42,881 bases of DNA, from contig NZ_JAHESD010000052.1 in assembly GCF_018598585.1 (NCBI RefSeq), forward strand, positions 1 through 42,881, written 5' to 3'. The notes under the pieces are model-generated. The model was not told the DNA's origin. It searched no databases and saw only the letters and a list, made by a program, of their open reading frames with translations. This document shows, in pieces, positions 34,752 through 42,881 of the stretch. This DNA is from Chryseosolibacter indicum (GTDB taxonomy: Bacteria > Bacteroidota > Bacteroidia > Cytophagales > Cyclobacteriaceae). Every line of letters begins with the position of its first letter. Position 1 is the first letter of the stretch. A program made the position numbers and the translations under genes.

Positions 34752-35306
34752 ATGGAACTGGCCATGCAAATTAAAGAACAAACATTTCTGCGAGAGAAAG
34801 ACAAGTTGCTGGGTTTTATCCGTAACCGTGTTTCAAACAATGATGAAGCAGAAGATATACTCCAGGACGTCTTTTACCAATTTGTTGTTGGCTTTGATTC
34901 CATTGAATCATTGGATAGAGTTACTTCATGGCTTTTTTCTGTAGCAAGAAATAAAATCATCGATAGATACCGTAGAGATTCTGTTCGTCCTCAACGCACT
35001 GAGTTAGGGCTTCAGACGGGAACTGATGATGATTCTCCGATAACACTTCAGGAAATACTTCCTGATCTTGGCAATACACCTGAAGACTCATATTTAAGAG
35101 AGATGCTTTGGGATGCTATTATGGATGCGCTTGATGAATTACCTTTTGAACAGCGGGAAGTTTTTATTCTAAATGAATTAGAAGAAAAGAGCTTTCGTGA
35201 AATATCAGAAGACACAGGTGTTTCCATCAATACACTTTTGTCGAGGAAGCGTTATGCTATTCTTGCTTTAAGAAAGAAGTTACAAAAATTATATGAAGAA
35301 CTTTGA
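34752..35306 (+). CDS. ECF-family RNA polymerase sigma factor
   Basis: 184 aa. Region 2 (DEAEDILQDVFYQFV ... VTSWLFSVARNKIIDRYRR) and region 4 (LPFEQREVFILNELEEKSFREISEDTG, then VSINTLLSRKRYAI) are clear. No FecR or RskA-like gene follows; instead a 110-aa membrane protein starts 33 nt downstream. A second ATG at 34764 is possible. Confidence 0.9.
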   Translation: MELAMQIKEQTFLREKDKLLGFIRNRVSNNDEAEDILQDVFYQFVVGFDSIESLDRVTSWLFSVARNKIIDRYRRDSVRPQRTELGLQTGTDDDSPITLQEILPDLGNTPEDSYLREMLWDAIMDALDELPFEQREVFILNELEEKSFREISEDTGVSINTLLSRKRYAILALRKKLQKLYEEL

Positions 35307-35339
35307 GTTGCCAAAGGCAATTCTAATTTGATAAGTACT

Positions 35340-35672
35340 ATGAATAACAAGGGTTTGAAAATAGTTAAATGGGTCTTTGTCTGCGTCCTCTTTATTGTGT
35401 TGTTTGGATATATCACAATGATGTTATGGAACTGGCTGATTCCAGCTTTATTTAACGGTCCGGCTATAACATTCTTTCAGGCCCTCGGTCTTTTATTGCT
35501 CAGTAAAATACTTTTCGGCGGATTTGGCGGTAAAGGTTGCAACAATGGGCCTGCACGCTGGAAACATAAGTATTACGAAAAATTATCGAGCATGAATGCT
35601 GAAGACAGGGAACGCTTTAAAGCGCGCTTGCGCGAGAAATGGTGTTCCAACGATAAAAATACTTCAGTTTAA
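35340..35672 (+). CDS. Small membrane protein in the sigma-factor operon
   Basis: 110 aa from ATG 35340 (an in-frame TTG at 35328 is less likely). A TM helix at about 9-32 (WVFVCVLFIVLFGYITMMLW), a second hydrophobic stretch (ITFFQALGLLLLSKILF), then a Gly-rich turn and a charged cytoplasmic tail (KYYEKLSSMNAEDRERFKARL). It could act as a membrane anchor that modulates the sigma factor, but no anti-sigma motif is seen. Family not recognised. Confidence 0.7.
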   Translation: MNNKGLKIVKWVFVCVLFIVLFGYITMMLWNWLIPALFNGPAITFFQALGLLLLSKILFGGFGGKGCNNGPARWKHKYYEKLSSMNAEDRERFKARLREKWCSNDKNTSV

Positions 35673-35696
35673 TCAGAGTAGTTGGTGAAGTTTTGA

Positions 35697-35749
35697 AGGT
35701 TAGCACTTTTAAATAAATTTTTAATAAAAAGACATGAAGATGCTAACCT
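35697..35749. repeat. Inverted repeat between sigma operon and tetR
   Basis: AGGTTAGCA (35697-35705) and TGCTAACCT (35741-35749), perfect 9-bp arms separated by 35 AT-rich bases. Could be an operator pair or a long-loop hairpin. Confidence 0.35.
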
Positions 35750-35779
35750 ATAGGAAATTTTTGCGTTAAAGGAAACGTT

Positions 35780-35807
35780 GGAAACTTTTTTAATAGTGAA
35801 AGTTTCC
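35780..35807. promoter_or_regulatory. Operator-like palindrome of the tetR/efflux operon
   Basis: GGAAACTTT / AAAGTTTCC, perfect 9-bp arms with a 10-nt centre, ending one base before the -7 element. Typical size and placement for TetR-family autorepression. Confidence 0.65.
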
Positions 35808-35808
35808 A

Positions 35809-35816
35809 TAGTTTTG
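35809..35816 (+). promoter_or_regulatory. -7 promoter element of the tetR/efflux operon
   Basis: TAGTTTTG matches TAnnTTTG. Transcription would begin at or just before ATG 35823, so the mRNA may be leaderless or nearly so. This also argues against a start at 35778. Confidence 0.6.
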
Positions 35817-35822
35817 CCGGCC

Positions 35823-36464
35823 ATGGAAGAATTATCGATCAGAGATAAAATTTTAAAAGGTGCTGAAGTTCTCTTTACAAAGTATGGAGTAAGGAGTATT
35901 TCTATGGATGATATAGCCAGGCATCTTTCTGTGTCTAAAAAAACGCTTTATCAACATTTTTCCGACAAGGAAGATATTGTAACACTGGCATGTAAAGCTC
36001 ATTTAGACAGAGAGACAATTGAGTTTGATAATATTCATTTCAGGTCGAGAAATGCAATTGAAGAATTGGCGGCTTTGTCTTTAAAACTAAAGCATAATAT
36101 GGAGGAGTTGAATCCCTCCCTATTATTTGATTTGAAGAAGTATCATCCGAAGGCGTGGGCAGTTTGGGTAAATCACAAAAACAGGATTATACGTCAATCA
36201 GTTATCAGAAACATTAAACAAGGTATTGAAGAGGGTTATTACAGGCCAGAGATTAACGCTGATATCATTAGTACTATGCGCCTGGAATTAGTACAGCTGG
36301 CGTTTGATGAGGAGTTGTTTCCGAGAGAGAAGTTTAAGCTTCCGGAGGTGCAGATGGAGATATTCGATCACTTTGTTCACGGTATAGCTACTGAGAAAGG
36401 CAGAAAGTTGTATTTGAAGCATAAAGAGAAAGTTAATAAACACCAAACCACAACCATATTATAG
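35823..36464 (+). CDS. TetR-family transcriptional regulator
   Basis: 213 aa from ATG 35823. HTH at residues ~8-52 (RDKILKGAEVLFTKYGVRSI, then SMDDIARHLSVSKKTLYQHF). The remainder is the usual helical ligand-binding domain. The longer frame from 35778 is rejected because it would overlap the operator and promoter. It is followed after 1 nt by a TolC gene, so it probably represses the efflux operon it heads. Confidence 0.9.
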   Translation: MEELSIRDKILKGAEVLFTKYGVRSISMDDIARHLSVSKKTLYQHFSDKEDIVTLACKAHLDRETIEFDNIHFRSRNAIEELAALSLKLKHNMEELNPSLLFDLKKYHPKAWAVWVNHKNRIIRQSVIRNIKQGIEEGYYRPEINADIISTMRLELVQLAFDEELFPREKFKLPEVQMEIFDHFVHGIATEKGRKLYLKHKEKVNKHQTTTIL

Positions 36465-36465
36465 C

Positions 36466-37932
36466 ATGAAGCGATTGTATCATTTTTTAATTCTTGCTTT
36501 GATAATGCCGGCACGAAGTTTTGCCCAGGAAAATCAAAGTGGTCAAGTATTTACATTGGAGCAATGTATCACTTATGCGCTGGAGAACTCTATTAATGTA
36601 AAGAATGCAACACTTGATGAGAGGATTGCAGATGCGAGAGTGAAAGAGACGAGAGGTATAGGATTACCGCAGGTCGATGGAAAGGTGTCAATAACTCATA
36701 ATGCTAAATTGCAAAGATTCTTTCAACAGTATACAGAGCCAAGTGCATCAGATACTGCTGCCTTTAGTTTTATTCCTCCCATGGAAGGCGTTGAAGACGG
36801 AGATGTAGTAGCGGCCCAAAACTTCTTTCAATTGAAGAGTGCCGGTGATGCAGGGATAACCATCAGCCAGATTATCTTCAATGGTTCATACCTTGTAGGT
36901 TTGCAAGCAGCAAGCGCTTATCGTGAACTATCTGTTAAAACTACACAACAAACCAAAGAGCAAATCATTCAGCAAGTAACAAAGGCCTATTACGGGGTTT
37001 TAATTAACAAGGATAGGATGCAACTTTTTGATAACAACATAACCAGGGTTGAATCTTTGTTAAAGACCACTAAAGCAATGAATGAAAATGGCTTTGCTGA
37101 AGGTATTGATGTTGATAGGATTCAGGTTACACTTAACAATTTAAAATCTGAACGTACTAAGTTCTACAACCTGCAGGAACTGTCTCTTCATTTGTTGAAG
37201 TTTCAGATGAACTATCCTTTAAATCAGCCAATAGAAGTTGCTGGTGAAATTGCATCATTGCAGGTTGATGAAAATGTTCTTAATAATTATGCGCTCGAGT
37301 GGGACTATAAACAACGAATAGACTATAGTATACTTGAATCGAACAGAGAACTTCAAACACTTGATATTAAAAATAAATATTCAGCGTCGTTGCCGTCGAT
37401 TTCTGTTTTTGCAAACCTTGGTTATTCTACGCAATCTGCGGATGTGATGGGATTATTCAGGACTGAAACTAATAAGAATGCTGCTTTTATCCCTGGTACA
37501 GGCCCAGATAAATGGTATCCTTATACAATGCTTGGCCTTACATTAAATGTTCCGCTTTTCAGTGGTCTTCAACGAAATTATCGAATCCAACAATCTAAAT
37601 TGACGTTGCAGAAAATTGAAAATGGATTTACAAATCTGAAACAGGCAATTGATTTGGAGACCAAACAATCTGCCATTAATTATATGAATGCTATAACCTC
37701 TTTAAAGTCGCAGGACGAAAACAAGAGGCTGGCAGAAAATGTAGCACGGGTTACCAAGATAAAATATGAGCAAGGTGTTGGCTCTAACATTGAGGTAATT
37801 GACGCAGAAAGCAGTTTGCGTGAAGCACAGATTAATTACTACAATGCGTTATATGATGCATTGGTGGCTAAAGTAGATCTTGATAAAGCTTATGGAAAAT
37901 TGTTGCCAGAAGATAACACCTCTACCAAATAA
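36466..37932 (+). CDS. TolC-family outer-membrane efflux protein
   Basis: 488 aa with a signal peptide (MKRLYHFLILALIMPARSFAQ). Two repeats of the OEP fold: FTLEQCITYALENSINVKNA at the start, and YTMLGLTLNVPLFSGLQRNY with ARVTKIKYEQGVGSNIEVID later. Forms the trimeric exit duct for the RND pump encoded downstream, and might also serve the C39 exporter (inference). Confidence 0.94.
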   Translation: MKRLYHFLILALIMPARSFAQENQSGQVFTLEQCITYALENSINVKNATLDERIADARVKETRGIGLPQVDGKVSITHNAKLQRFFQQYTEPSASDTAAFSFIPPMEGVEDGDVVAAQNFFQLKSAGDAGITISQIIFNGSYLVGLQAASAYRELSVKTTQQTKEQIIQQVTKAYYGVLINKDRMQLFDNNITRVESLLKTTKAMNENGFAEGIDVDRIQVTLNNLKSERTKFYNLQELSLHLLKFQMNYPLNQPIEVAGEIASLQVDENVLNNYALEWDYKQRIDYSILESNRELQTLDIKNKYSASLPSISVFANLGYSTQSADVMGLFRTETNKNAAFIPGTGPDKWYPYTMLGLTLNVPLFSGLQRNYRIQQSKLTLQKIENGFTNLKQAIDLETKQSAINYMNAITSLKSQDENKRLAENVARVTKIKYEQGVGSNIEVIDAESSLREAQINYYNALYDALVAKVDLDKAYGKLLPEDNTSTK

Positions 37933-37963
37933 CTATATGACCTACGCTGAAAAAACTATATTC

Positions 37964-39100
37964 ATGAAATCAAATATCTATTTCCGGTTATTTTTTGTTG
38001 CCATTATAGCAGGTCTGCTAGCTGCATGCAGCGCGGCATCACCTGAAGATGACAAACAGGCGCGTCTTGAAAAATTAAAGAAAGACCAGGTTGCACTGAC
38101 AAAAGAAATTCAAAAGCTTGAAGCAGAGATAGCGGCTGCAAATCCAGATGCTGCTACCAGTGTTAGAGCAAAAGAAGTTTCTATTACAGCGCTTGCTCCG
38201 CGATCATTCGATCACTTTGTACAAACACAGGGTCTTATTGAATCAGATAATAATGTGTTGGTGAGTGCCAAAACAATGGGTGTTGTTACTCAGGTTTATG
38301 TAACCGAAGGACAATCAGTTTCAAAAGGACAAGTGCTTGCACAGATAGATAACTCGGTTATTGTTACAAATATCCAGTCTATGGAGGCCCAACTCGAATT
38401 GGCGAAAAGTGTTTACGAAAGACAAAAGAATCTGTGGGACCAGAAGATTGGAACAGAAGTGCAATTTCTTCAGGCCAAGACAAATAAAGAAAGCCTTGAG
38501 AAACAACTTGCCTCATTAAGAGAACAGAATGAAATGGCGAAGATTAAAGCTCCTATAAGCGGAACAGTGGATGAAGTGGTTGTTAAAGTAGGAGAAAATA
38601 TATCACCAGGTATGCCTGCAGCGCGCGTTGTTAATGCAAGTGATCTGAAGCTGGCAGCAAAAGTTTCTGAAGCTTTTGTTACAACCATTAAGAAGGGCAA
38701 TAAAGTAATTGTTAGTATTCCTGAGTTGAAGAAAGATATTGAAGCGAAAGTAACTTTTGTTGGGAAGAATATTGATCCTTTATCAAGGACGTTTAATGTA
38801 GAAATTAATTTGCCAAATCATCCTGATCTCAGACCTAACATGACAGGTACTATTAAAGTAGTATTTAACACTGAGCCATCTGCGATTGTAGTTCCTGTGA
38901 ATGTGATTCAGACTGTCAATAATGAGAAGATCGTTTATGTTGCAGAAAATAACGGAAAACAAACTGTTGCGCGTAAGAAAATAATTACTGTTGACGGCGT
39001 GTTTAATAATCTTGCTCAGGTACAAGGACTAAAGGCAGGTGATAAAATTGTAACCTTTGGATATCAGGGTTTAAGTGATGGAGAAGTAATAAAAATCTAG
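37964..39100 (+). CDS. RND efflux periplasmic adaptor (lipoprotein)
   Basis: 378 aa from ATG 37964, which begins a lipoprotein signal ending LLAACSAAS; longer starts at 37880 or 37937 would bury it. A short coiled coil (DKQARLEKLKKDQVALTKEI) precedes a typical adaptor: lipoyl half GVVTQVYVTEGQSVSKGQVL, hairpin, second half IKAPISGTVDEVVVKVGE, beta-barrel and membrane-proximal domain. Links the pump to TolC. A terminator-like hairpin follows before the pump gene. Confidence 0.93.
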   Translation: MKSNIYFRLFFVAIIAGLLAACSAASPEDDKQARLEKLKKDQVALTKEIQKLEAEIAAANPDAATSVRAKEVSITALAPRSFDHFVQTQGLIESDNNVLVSAKTMGVVTQVYVTEGQSVSKGQVLAQIDNSVIVTNIQSMEAQLELAKSVYERQKNLWDQKIGTEVQFLQAKTNKESLEKQLASLREQNEMAKIKAPISGTVDEVVVKVGENISPGMPAARVVNASDLKLAAKVSEAFVTTIKKGNKVIVSIPELKKDIEAKVTFVGKNIDPLSRTFNVEINLPNHPDLRPNMTGTIKVVFNTEPSAIVVPVNVIQTVNNEKIVYVAENNGKQTVARKKIITVDGVFNNLAQVQGLKAGDKIVTFGYQGLSDGEVIKI

Positions 39101-39108
39101 TTATGAAG

Positions 39109-39143
39109 ATAGTCGCACTCAAATTTGAGTACGACTATTTTTT
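39109..39143 (+). terminator. Terminator-like hairpin inside the efflux operon
   Basis: ATAGTCG-C-ACTCAAA / TTTGAGT-A-CGACTAT (one mismatch in a 15-bp stem) followed by TTTTT. It lies between the adaptor and pump genes and would act as an attenuator. Confidence 0.7.
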
Positions 39144-39168
39144 ATCAACTTTTAACGCATACTAATTT

Positions 39169-42100
39169 ATGGTTGAACCAAATAAAGAATTTAAACCTAC
39201 CAGCTGGTCCATTGATAATAAAGTCAGCATTTATGTTGCTACTGTTATCATTTGTTTGGCTGGTATTTTAACATACATCAGTCTTCCGAAAGAGAATTTC
39301 CCTGAGGTTGTTTTTCCGCAGATATATGTTGCTACTATTTATCCGGGTGCTGCCCCAGAGGACATTGAGAACCTGATTACAAAAGAGATTGAAAAAGAAG
39401 TAAAATCAATTTCAGGCGTAAAGAAAATTACCAGTAACTCGGTTCAGGACTTTTCAAATGTAATTATTGAATTTGAACCGGACATTCTTATTGATGATGC
39501 CAAGCAGGAAGTGAAAGACGCTGTTGACAGGTCGAAGCGAAATCTTCCTACAGATCTTGATGAAGATCCACAGGTAATTGAGATAGATATTTCCGAAGTC
39601 CCTATTATGAACGTAAACCTTTCTGGTGACTACGACCTTCATACGTTGAAAGAGTATGCTGAGCATATGCAGGATCGTATTGAATCTGTGAAAGAGATCA
39701 GAAGGGTGGATATTGTAGGAGCATTAGACAGAGAAATTCAGATCAATCTAGATATGTTTAAAGCTGCCTCTGCAGGTGTTAGCCTTGATGATATTATCAG
39801 TGCTGTATCCTATGAGAACGTTATTGTATCAGGCGGGCAGCTATCGGTAGATGGAATGAAGCGTTCCCTTAGTGTAAACGGTGAATTTGAATCTGCTGAG
39901 CAATTGGCTAATACCGTTGTAGGATCGATACGTGGCGGTAAGGTTTATCTGAAAGATATAGCAGAGGTTGTTGATTCGCATAAAGAGCAAGAGAGCTTTG
40001 CGCGCTTAGATAAGAAGAATGTAATTACACTTAACGTTATTAAAAGAAGTGGTGAGAACCTTATTCTTGCGTCTGATCAAATTAATGAAATTGTAAAAGA
40101 ATTTGAAAAAGATATTCTTCCTCCTGGTGTTAAGATTACGATAACAGCCGATCAATCCGACAACACCCGGATGACGTTGCATGACCTGATCAATACCATC
40201 ATTATTGGGTTTGTACTGGTAACATTGATTCTGATGTTTTTTATGGGAGCTACTAACGCGATATTCGTTGGATTGTCCGTTCCTCTTTCAAGCTTTATTG
40301 CATTCCTTGTGTTTCCTACGCTTGGATTTACATTAAACATGATGACGCTGTTCTCATTCTTACTAGCATTGGGAATTGTCGTGGATGACGCCATCGTAGT
40401 GATTGAGAATACGCACCGAGTATTTGATAATGGCAAAGTACCCATTAGAAAAGCAGCAAAGATTGCGGCGGGTGAAGTGTTTCTCCCTGTACTTTCGGGA
40501 ACGCTGGTAGTGCTTGCACCTTTTATTCCACTGGCTTTCTGGCCAGGTGTAATTGGAAAGTTCATGATGTACTTGCCTATAACACTTATTGTCGCACTTC
40601 TTGCATCATTGCTTGTGGCGTATATTATGAATCCTGTGTTTGCGGCAGACTTTATGAAACCACATGACTATGATCATGAAGAGAAAGGTCGTATAACAAA
40701 AGGTTTTAAGATTACAGCAGTTGTGTTGGGGTCAATTGCGTTGATGTCATATATTGTTGGTGCGCCTGGATTAGGAAACTTTACCATATTCCTTTTCGCT
40801 TTATATGCCCTTCATCACTTCTATTTGAAGAATGTGATTGTAAGATTTCAGAACAACACCTGGCCGTCGGTACAGCATGCCTATAGCAGGATGATTACCT
40901 GGTGCTTACACAGATATCGTCCGATATGGATTGTGGTTGGTGTTATAGGGTTGTTTATCTTCTCTATTATCTTCACAGGAATTCGTCAGCCTCCGGTTGT
41001 ATTCTTCCCGCAAGGCGACCCTAACTTTATCTATGCATACATCAGAATGCCGATAGGAACTGATCAACGCGTAACTGATTCTGTTACTCGCACGGTTGAA
41101 AATAAAATAATGGAACTTGTTAAAGAAGATTCAACGCTTGTTGAGTCCATTATCTCTAATGTAGCCATTGGTGCAAACGAAAACCAATTAGAAGGAGGCA
41201 GCCAGGCCAGCCCTCATTTGGGCAAGGTGACCGTTGCTTTTGTTGATTTTGCCCAACGCGATGGACGTTCTACAAAAGACTACCTCAATAAAATCAGGGA
41301 AGTAGTAAAAGGTGTTAAAGGTGCTGAGATTTCTGTAGACCAGGAAGCGAATGGTCCTCCAACGGGTAAGCCTATTAACATTGAGATAGCTGCAGATGAA
41401 TTTGATATGCTCGTGTCAACGGCTGATCGTTTGAAAAGATACCTGGACTCACTACAGATTCCGGGTGTTGAAGAATTGAAATCAGATTTTCAAAGTGATA
41501 AACCTGAGATTGTAATTAATATTGATCGCGAAAAAGCAAATCGTGAGGGTATTTCTACAGGACAAATTGGTATGGCCTTGCGTACAGCTATCTATGGAAA
41601 TGAAATATCAAAATTCCGTGATGAAAATGACGATTATCCGATCCAGTTAAGGATTAAAGAAGAGCAGCGGAATGACATCAACATTTTGATGAACCTGCCA
41701 ATTACTTATCGTGATATGGCGTCTGGTGGGGCTGTGAGGCAAGTTCCTTTATCTGCGTTAGCTAAAATTGAATACTCAAATAGTTATGCGGGGATCAGAA
41801 GGATAGATCAGAAGCGTGTAGTAACATTAGCATCCAATGTGTTGTCTGGCTATAATGCTAATGAGATTGTAGCGCAGATACAACAAAGTCTTCCTTCATT
41901 TTCGAAACCAGATCAAGTAGAGATTAAAATGACAGGTGAACAGGAAGATCAGGAAGAGACAGGGACGTTTCTTGTAACAGCATTCGGTGTGGCTTTTATG
42001 CTCATCCTTATGATCCTGGTTATTCAGTTTAATTCCATAAGCAAACCACTGATTATCCTTACTGAAATTGTCTTCAGTGTAATTGGTGTATTACTTGGTT

Positions 42101-42573
42101 TTTCACTTTTTAAAATGGAAATATCGATAGTAATGTCTGGAGTAGGGGTGATGGCATTGGCAGGAATTGTGGTTCGTAACGGGATTCTTTTGGTTGAGTT
42201 TACGGATCTCTTGAAGAGCCAAGGCTATAAAACGAGAGAGGCCGTTATTGAAGCTGCAAAGACAAGGATGACCCCGGTTATTCTTACAGCGCTTGCTGCC
42301 ACACTTGGCCTGATACCATTAGCCGTTGGTTTAAACATAGACTTTGTAACATTATTTACAGAGTTTAATCCGCATATTTTCTTTGGTGGCGATAACGTAG
42401 CTTTCTGGGGACCACTTTCCTGGACTATGATCTTTGGACTGATATTCGGTACTTTCCTTACGTTGATACTCGTTCCAGTGCTTTATCTGTTGGTTGATAA
42501 ATTAAAGGATCGGGTTTATAAAAGACGAGAAAGTCCATCATCAAACCCTGAAGGTGCAGTAGCATTGAGCTAA
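39169..42573 (+). CDS. RND-family efflux permease (HAE1-like)
   Basis: 1134 aa. Inner-membrane proton/drug antiporter with the usual two-fold repeat: TM1 after VSIYVATVIICLAG, porter domains, TM4 with Asp406-Asp407 in GIVVDDAIVVIEN, and a second half with GIVVRNGILLVEF. Compared with AcrB it carries an extra stretch (~residues 505-575) with additional hydrophobic segments between TM6 and the second half. Works with the adaptor and TolC encoded upstream. Substrate unknown. Confidence 0.95.
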   Translation: MVEPNKEFKPTSWSIDNKVSIYVATVIICLAGILTYISLPKENFPEVVFPQIYVATIYPGAAPEDIENLITKEIEKEVKSISGVKKITSNSVQDFSNVIIEFEPDILIDDAKQEVKDAVDRSKRNLPTDLDEDPQVIEIDISEVPIMNVNLSGDYDLHTLKEYAEHMQDRIESVKEIRRVDIVGALDREIQINLDMFKAASAGVSLDDIISAVSYENVIVSGGQLSVDGMKRSLSVNGEFESAEQLANTVVGSIRGGKVYLKDIAEVVDSHKEQESFARLDKKNVITLNVIKRSGENLILASDQINEIVKEFEKDILPPGVKITITADQSDNTRMTLHDLINTIIIGFVLVTLILMFFMGATNAIFVGLSVPLSSFIAFLVFPTLGFTLNMMTLFSFLLALGIVVDDAIVVIENTHRVFDNGKVPIRKAAKIAAGEVFLPVLSGTLVVLAPFIPLAFWPGVIGKFMMYLPITLIVALLASLLVAYIMNPVFAADFMKPHDYDHEEKGRITKGFKITAVVLGSIALMSYIVGAPGLGNFTIFLFALYALHHFYLKNVIVRFQNNTWPSVQHAYSRMITWCLHRYRPIWIVVGVIGLFIFSIIFTGIRQPPVVFFPQGDPNFIYAYIRMPIGTDQRVTDSVTRTVENKIMELVKEDSTLVESIISNVAIGANENQLEGGSQASPHLGKVTVAFVDFAQRDGRSTKDYLNKIREVVKGVKGAEISVDQEANGPPTGKPINIEIAADEFDMLVSTADRLKRYLDSLQIPGVEELKSDFQSDKPEIVINIDREKANREGISTGQIGMALRTAIYGNEISKFRDENDDYPIQLRIKEEQRNDINILMNLPITYRDMASGGAVRQVPLSALAKIEYSNSYAGIRRIDQKRVVTLASNVLSGYNANEIVAQIQQSLPSFSKPDQVEIKMTGEQEDQEETGTFLVTAFGVAFMLILMILVIQFNSISKPLIILTEIVFSVIGVLLGFSLFKMEISIVMSGVGVMALAGIVVRNGILLVEFTDLLKSQGYKTREAVIEAAKTRMTPVILTALAATLGLIPLAVGLNIDFVTLFTEFNPHIFFGGDNVAFWGPLSWTMIFGLIFGTFLTLILVPVLYLLVDKLKDRVYKRRESPSSNPEGAVALS

Positions 42574-42588
42574 CAGAAACTAAATTTT

Positions 42589-42625
42589 AAAAAAAGTCGT
42601 CTTAGATATAGGACGACTTTTTTTA
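42589..42625 (+). terminator. Terminator after the RND permease
   Basis: AAAGTCGTC / GGACGACTT stem with a ~8-nt loop followed by a T-run of eight, 20 nt after the stop codon. Confidence 0.85.
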
Positions 42626-42684
42626 TTCATAATAGGGCAACACCTGCTCATTTTAAAGTGTCTTCCGGCACTGATATATTTACG

Positions 42685-42881
42685 ATGAAAGCACGCATCA
42701 TGACGTTTATTATTTTTATCATAATCTTCTTTCTGATTGATATTTATCTATTTCAGGCAATACTTGCTGTTAGCAAAAACTGGACTCCTTTCTGGAAAAG
42801 CTTTATTCGTTATGGGTTCTGGTTCCCGTCGGTATTATCTGTTTTAGCGGTTATTTGGTGGAATTTCGGCAACTTAAGTGA
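42685..42881 (+). CDS. Probable membrane metallophosphoesterase, N-terminus (partial)
   Basis: The frame from ATG 42685 runs off the window. The visible ~65 residues are two TM helices (MTFIIFIIIFFLIDIYLFQA and FIRYGFWFPSVLSVLAVIWW) joined by a Trp-containing loop. This N-terminal hairpin is typical of membrane-bound calcineurin-like phosphoesterases in this phylum, but the catalytic domain is outside the window, so the call is tentative. Confidence 0.5.
   Translation, partial: MKARIMTFIIFIIIFFLIDIYLFQAILAVSKNWTPFWKSFIRYGFWFPSVLSVLAVIWWNFGNLS

Noticed and set aside
35778-35822. Longer N-terminus of the TetR protein.
   Set aside because: Would be translated from within the operator palindrome and upstream of the -7 element. 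ATG 35823 gives the normal TetR N-terminus.

Overview
The window reads as a chromosomal segment of a Bacteroidota bacterium, most likely a member of the Cytophagales. Support: two secreted proteins with type IX (Por) secretion C-terminal domains, Bacteroidota-type lipoproteins, several TAnnTTTG -7 promoter elements, no consistent Shine-Dalgarno sequences, a single-chain PurL of 1227 residues, and abundant TPR/two-component signalling. The species cannot be named from sequence alone.

Layout. 1-5032: the end of biotin synthase (bioB) and two tandem paralogous secreted esterases with T9SS tails. 5124-13082 (all minus strand): an export and bacteriocin-like island. Read in the direction of transcription it holds a 63-aa double-glycine-leader peptide, an unlisted 43-aa single-TM protein, a 64-aa double-glycine-leader peptide, a terminator, two CPBP-family membrane proteins (one with the motif-1 Glu replaced by Lys), an HlyD-type adaptor and a C39-peptidase ABC exporter, then a lipoprotein made of two 110-residue-period repeats, a small FFSP-motif protein and an HTTM membrane protein (the last three loosely resemble an Sdp-type set). 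13083-16115: regulatory zone with a LuxR-type response regulator, a soluble DegS/LiaS-like histidine kinase, a small TM ORF, a WYL-regulator remnant, strong minus-strand terminators, and a recurring TCAGG-based DNA box.

16281-24183: a tandem array of TPR membrane proteins that end in a degenerate kinase dimerisation segment (no phospho-acceptor His, no ATPase domain). The first copy is frameshifted and the last is a short decayed fragment. The array is followed by two overlooked exported micro-peptides (53 and 44 aa) divergent from an intact TPR histidine kinase.

24249-33315: housekeeping genes metG, pth, rplY, prs, tRNA-Gln, a DUF4136 lipoprotein and purL. 33765-42881: an alpha/beta hydrolase, an ECF sigma factor with a small membrane partner, a TetR-TolC-HlyD-RND efflux operon, and the start of a probable metallophosphoesterase.

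How it may work together (inference): the C39 exporter with its adaptor would cleave both 28-residue leaders after Gly-Gly and secrete the two short hydrophobic cores. The CPBP pair and the 43-aa protein are immunity candidates, and the LuxR regulator with the TCAGG boxes is a candidate control circuit. The TPR kinase array and micro-peptides look like a second, separate sensing module.
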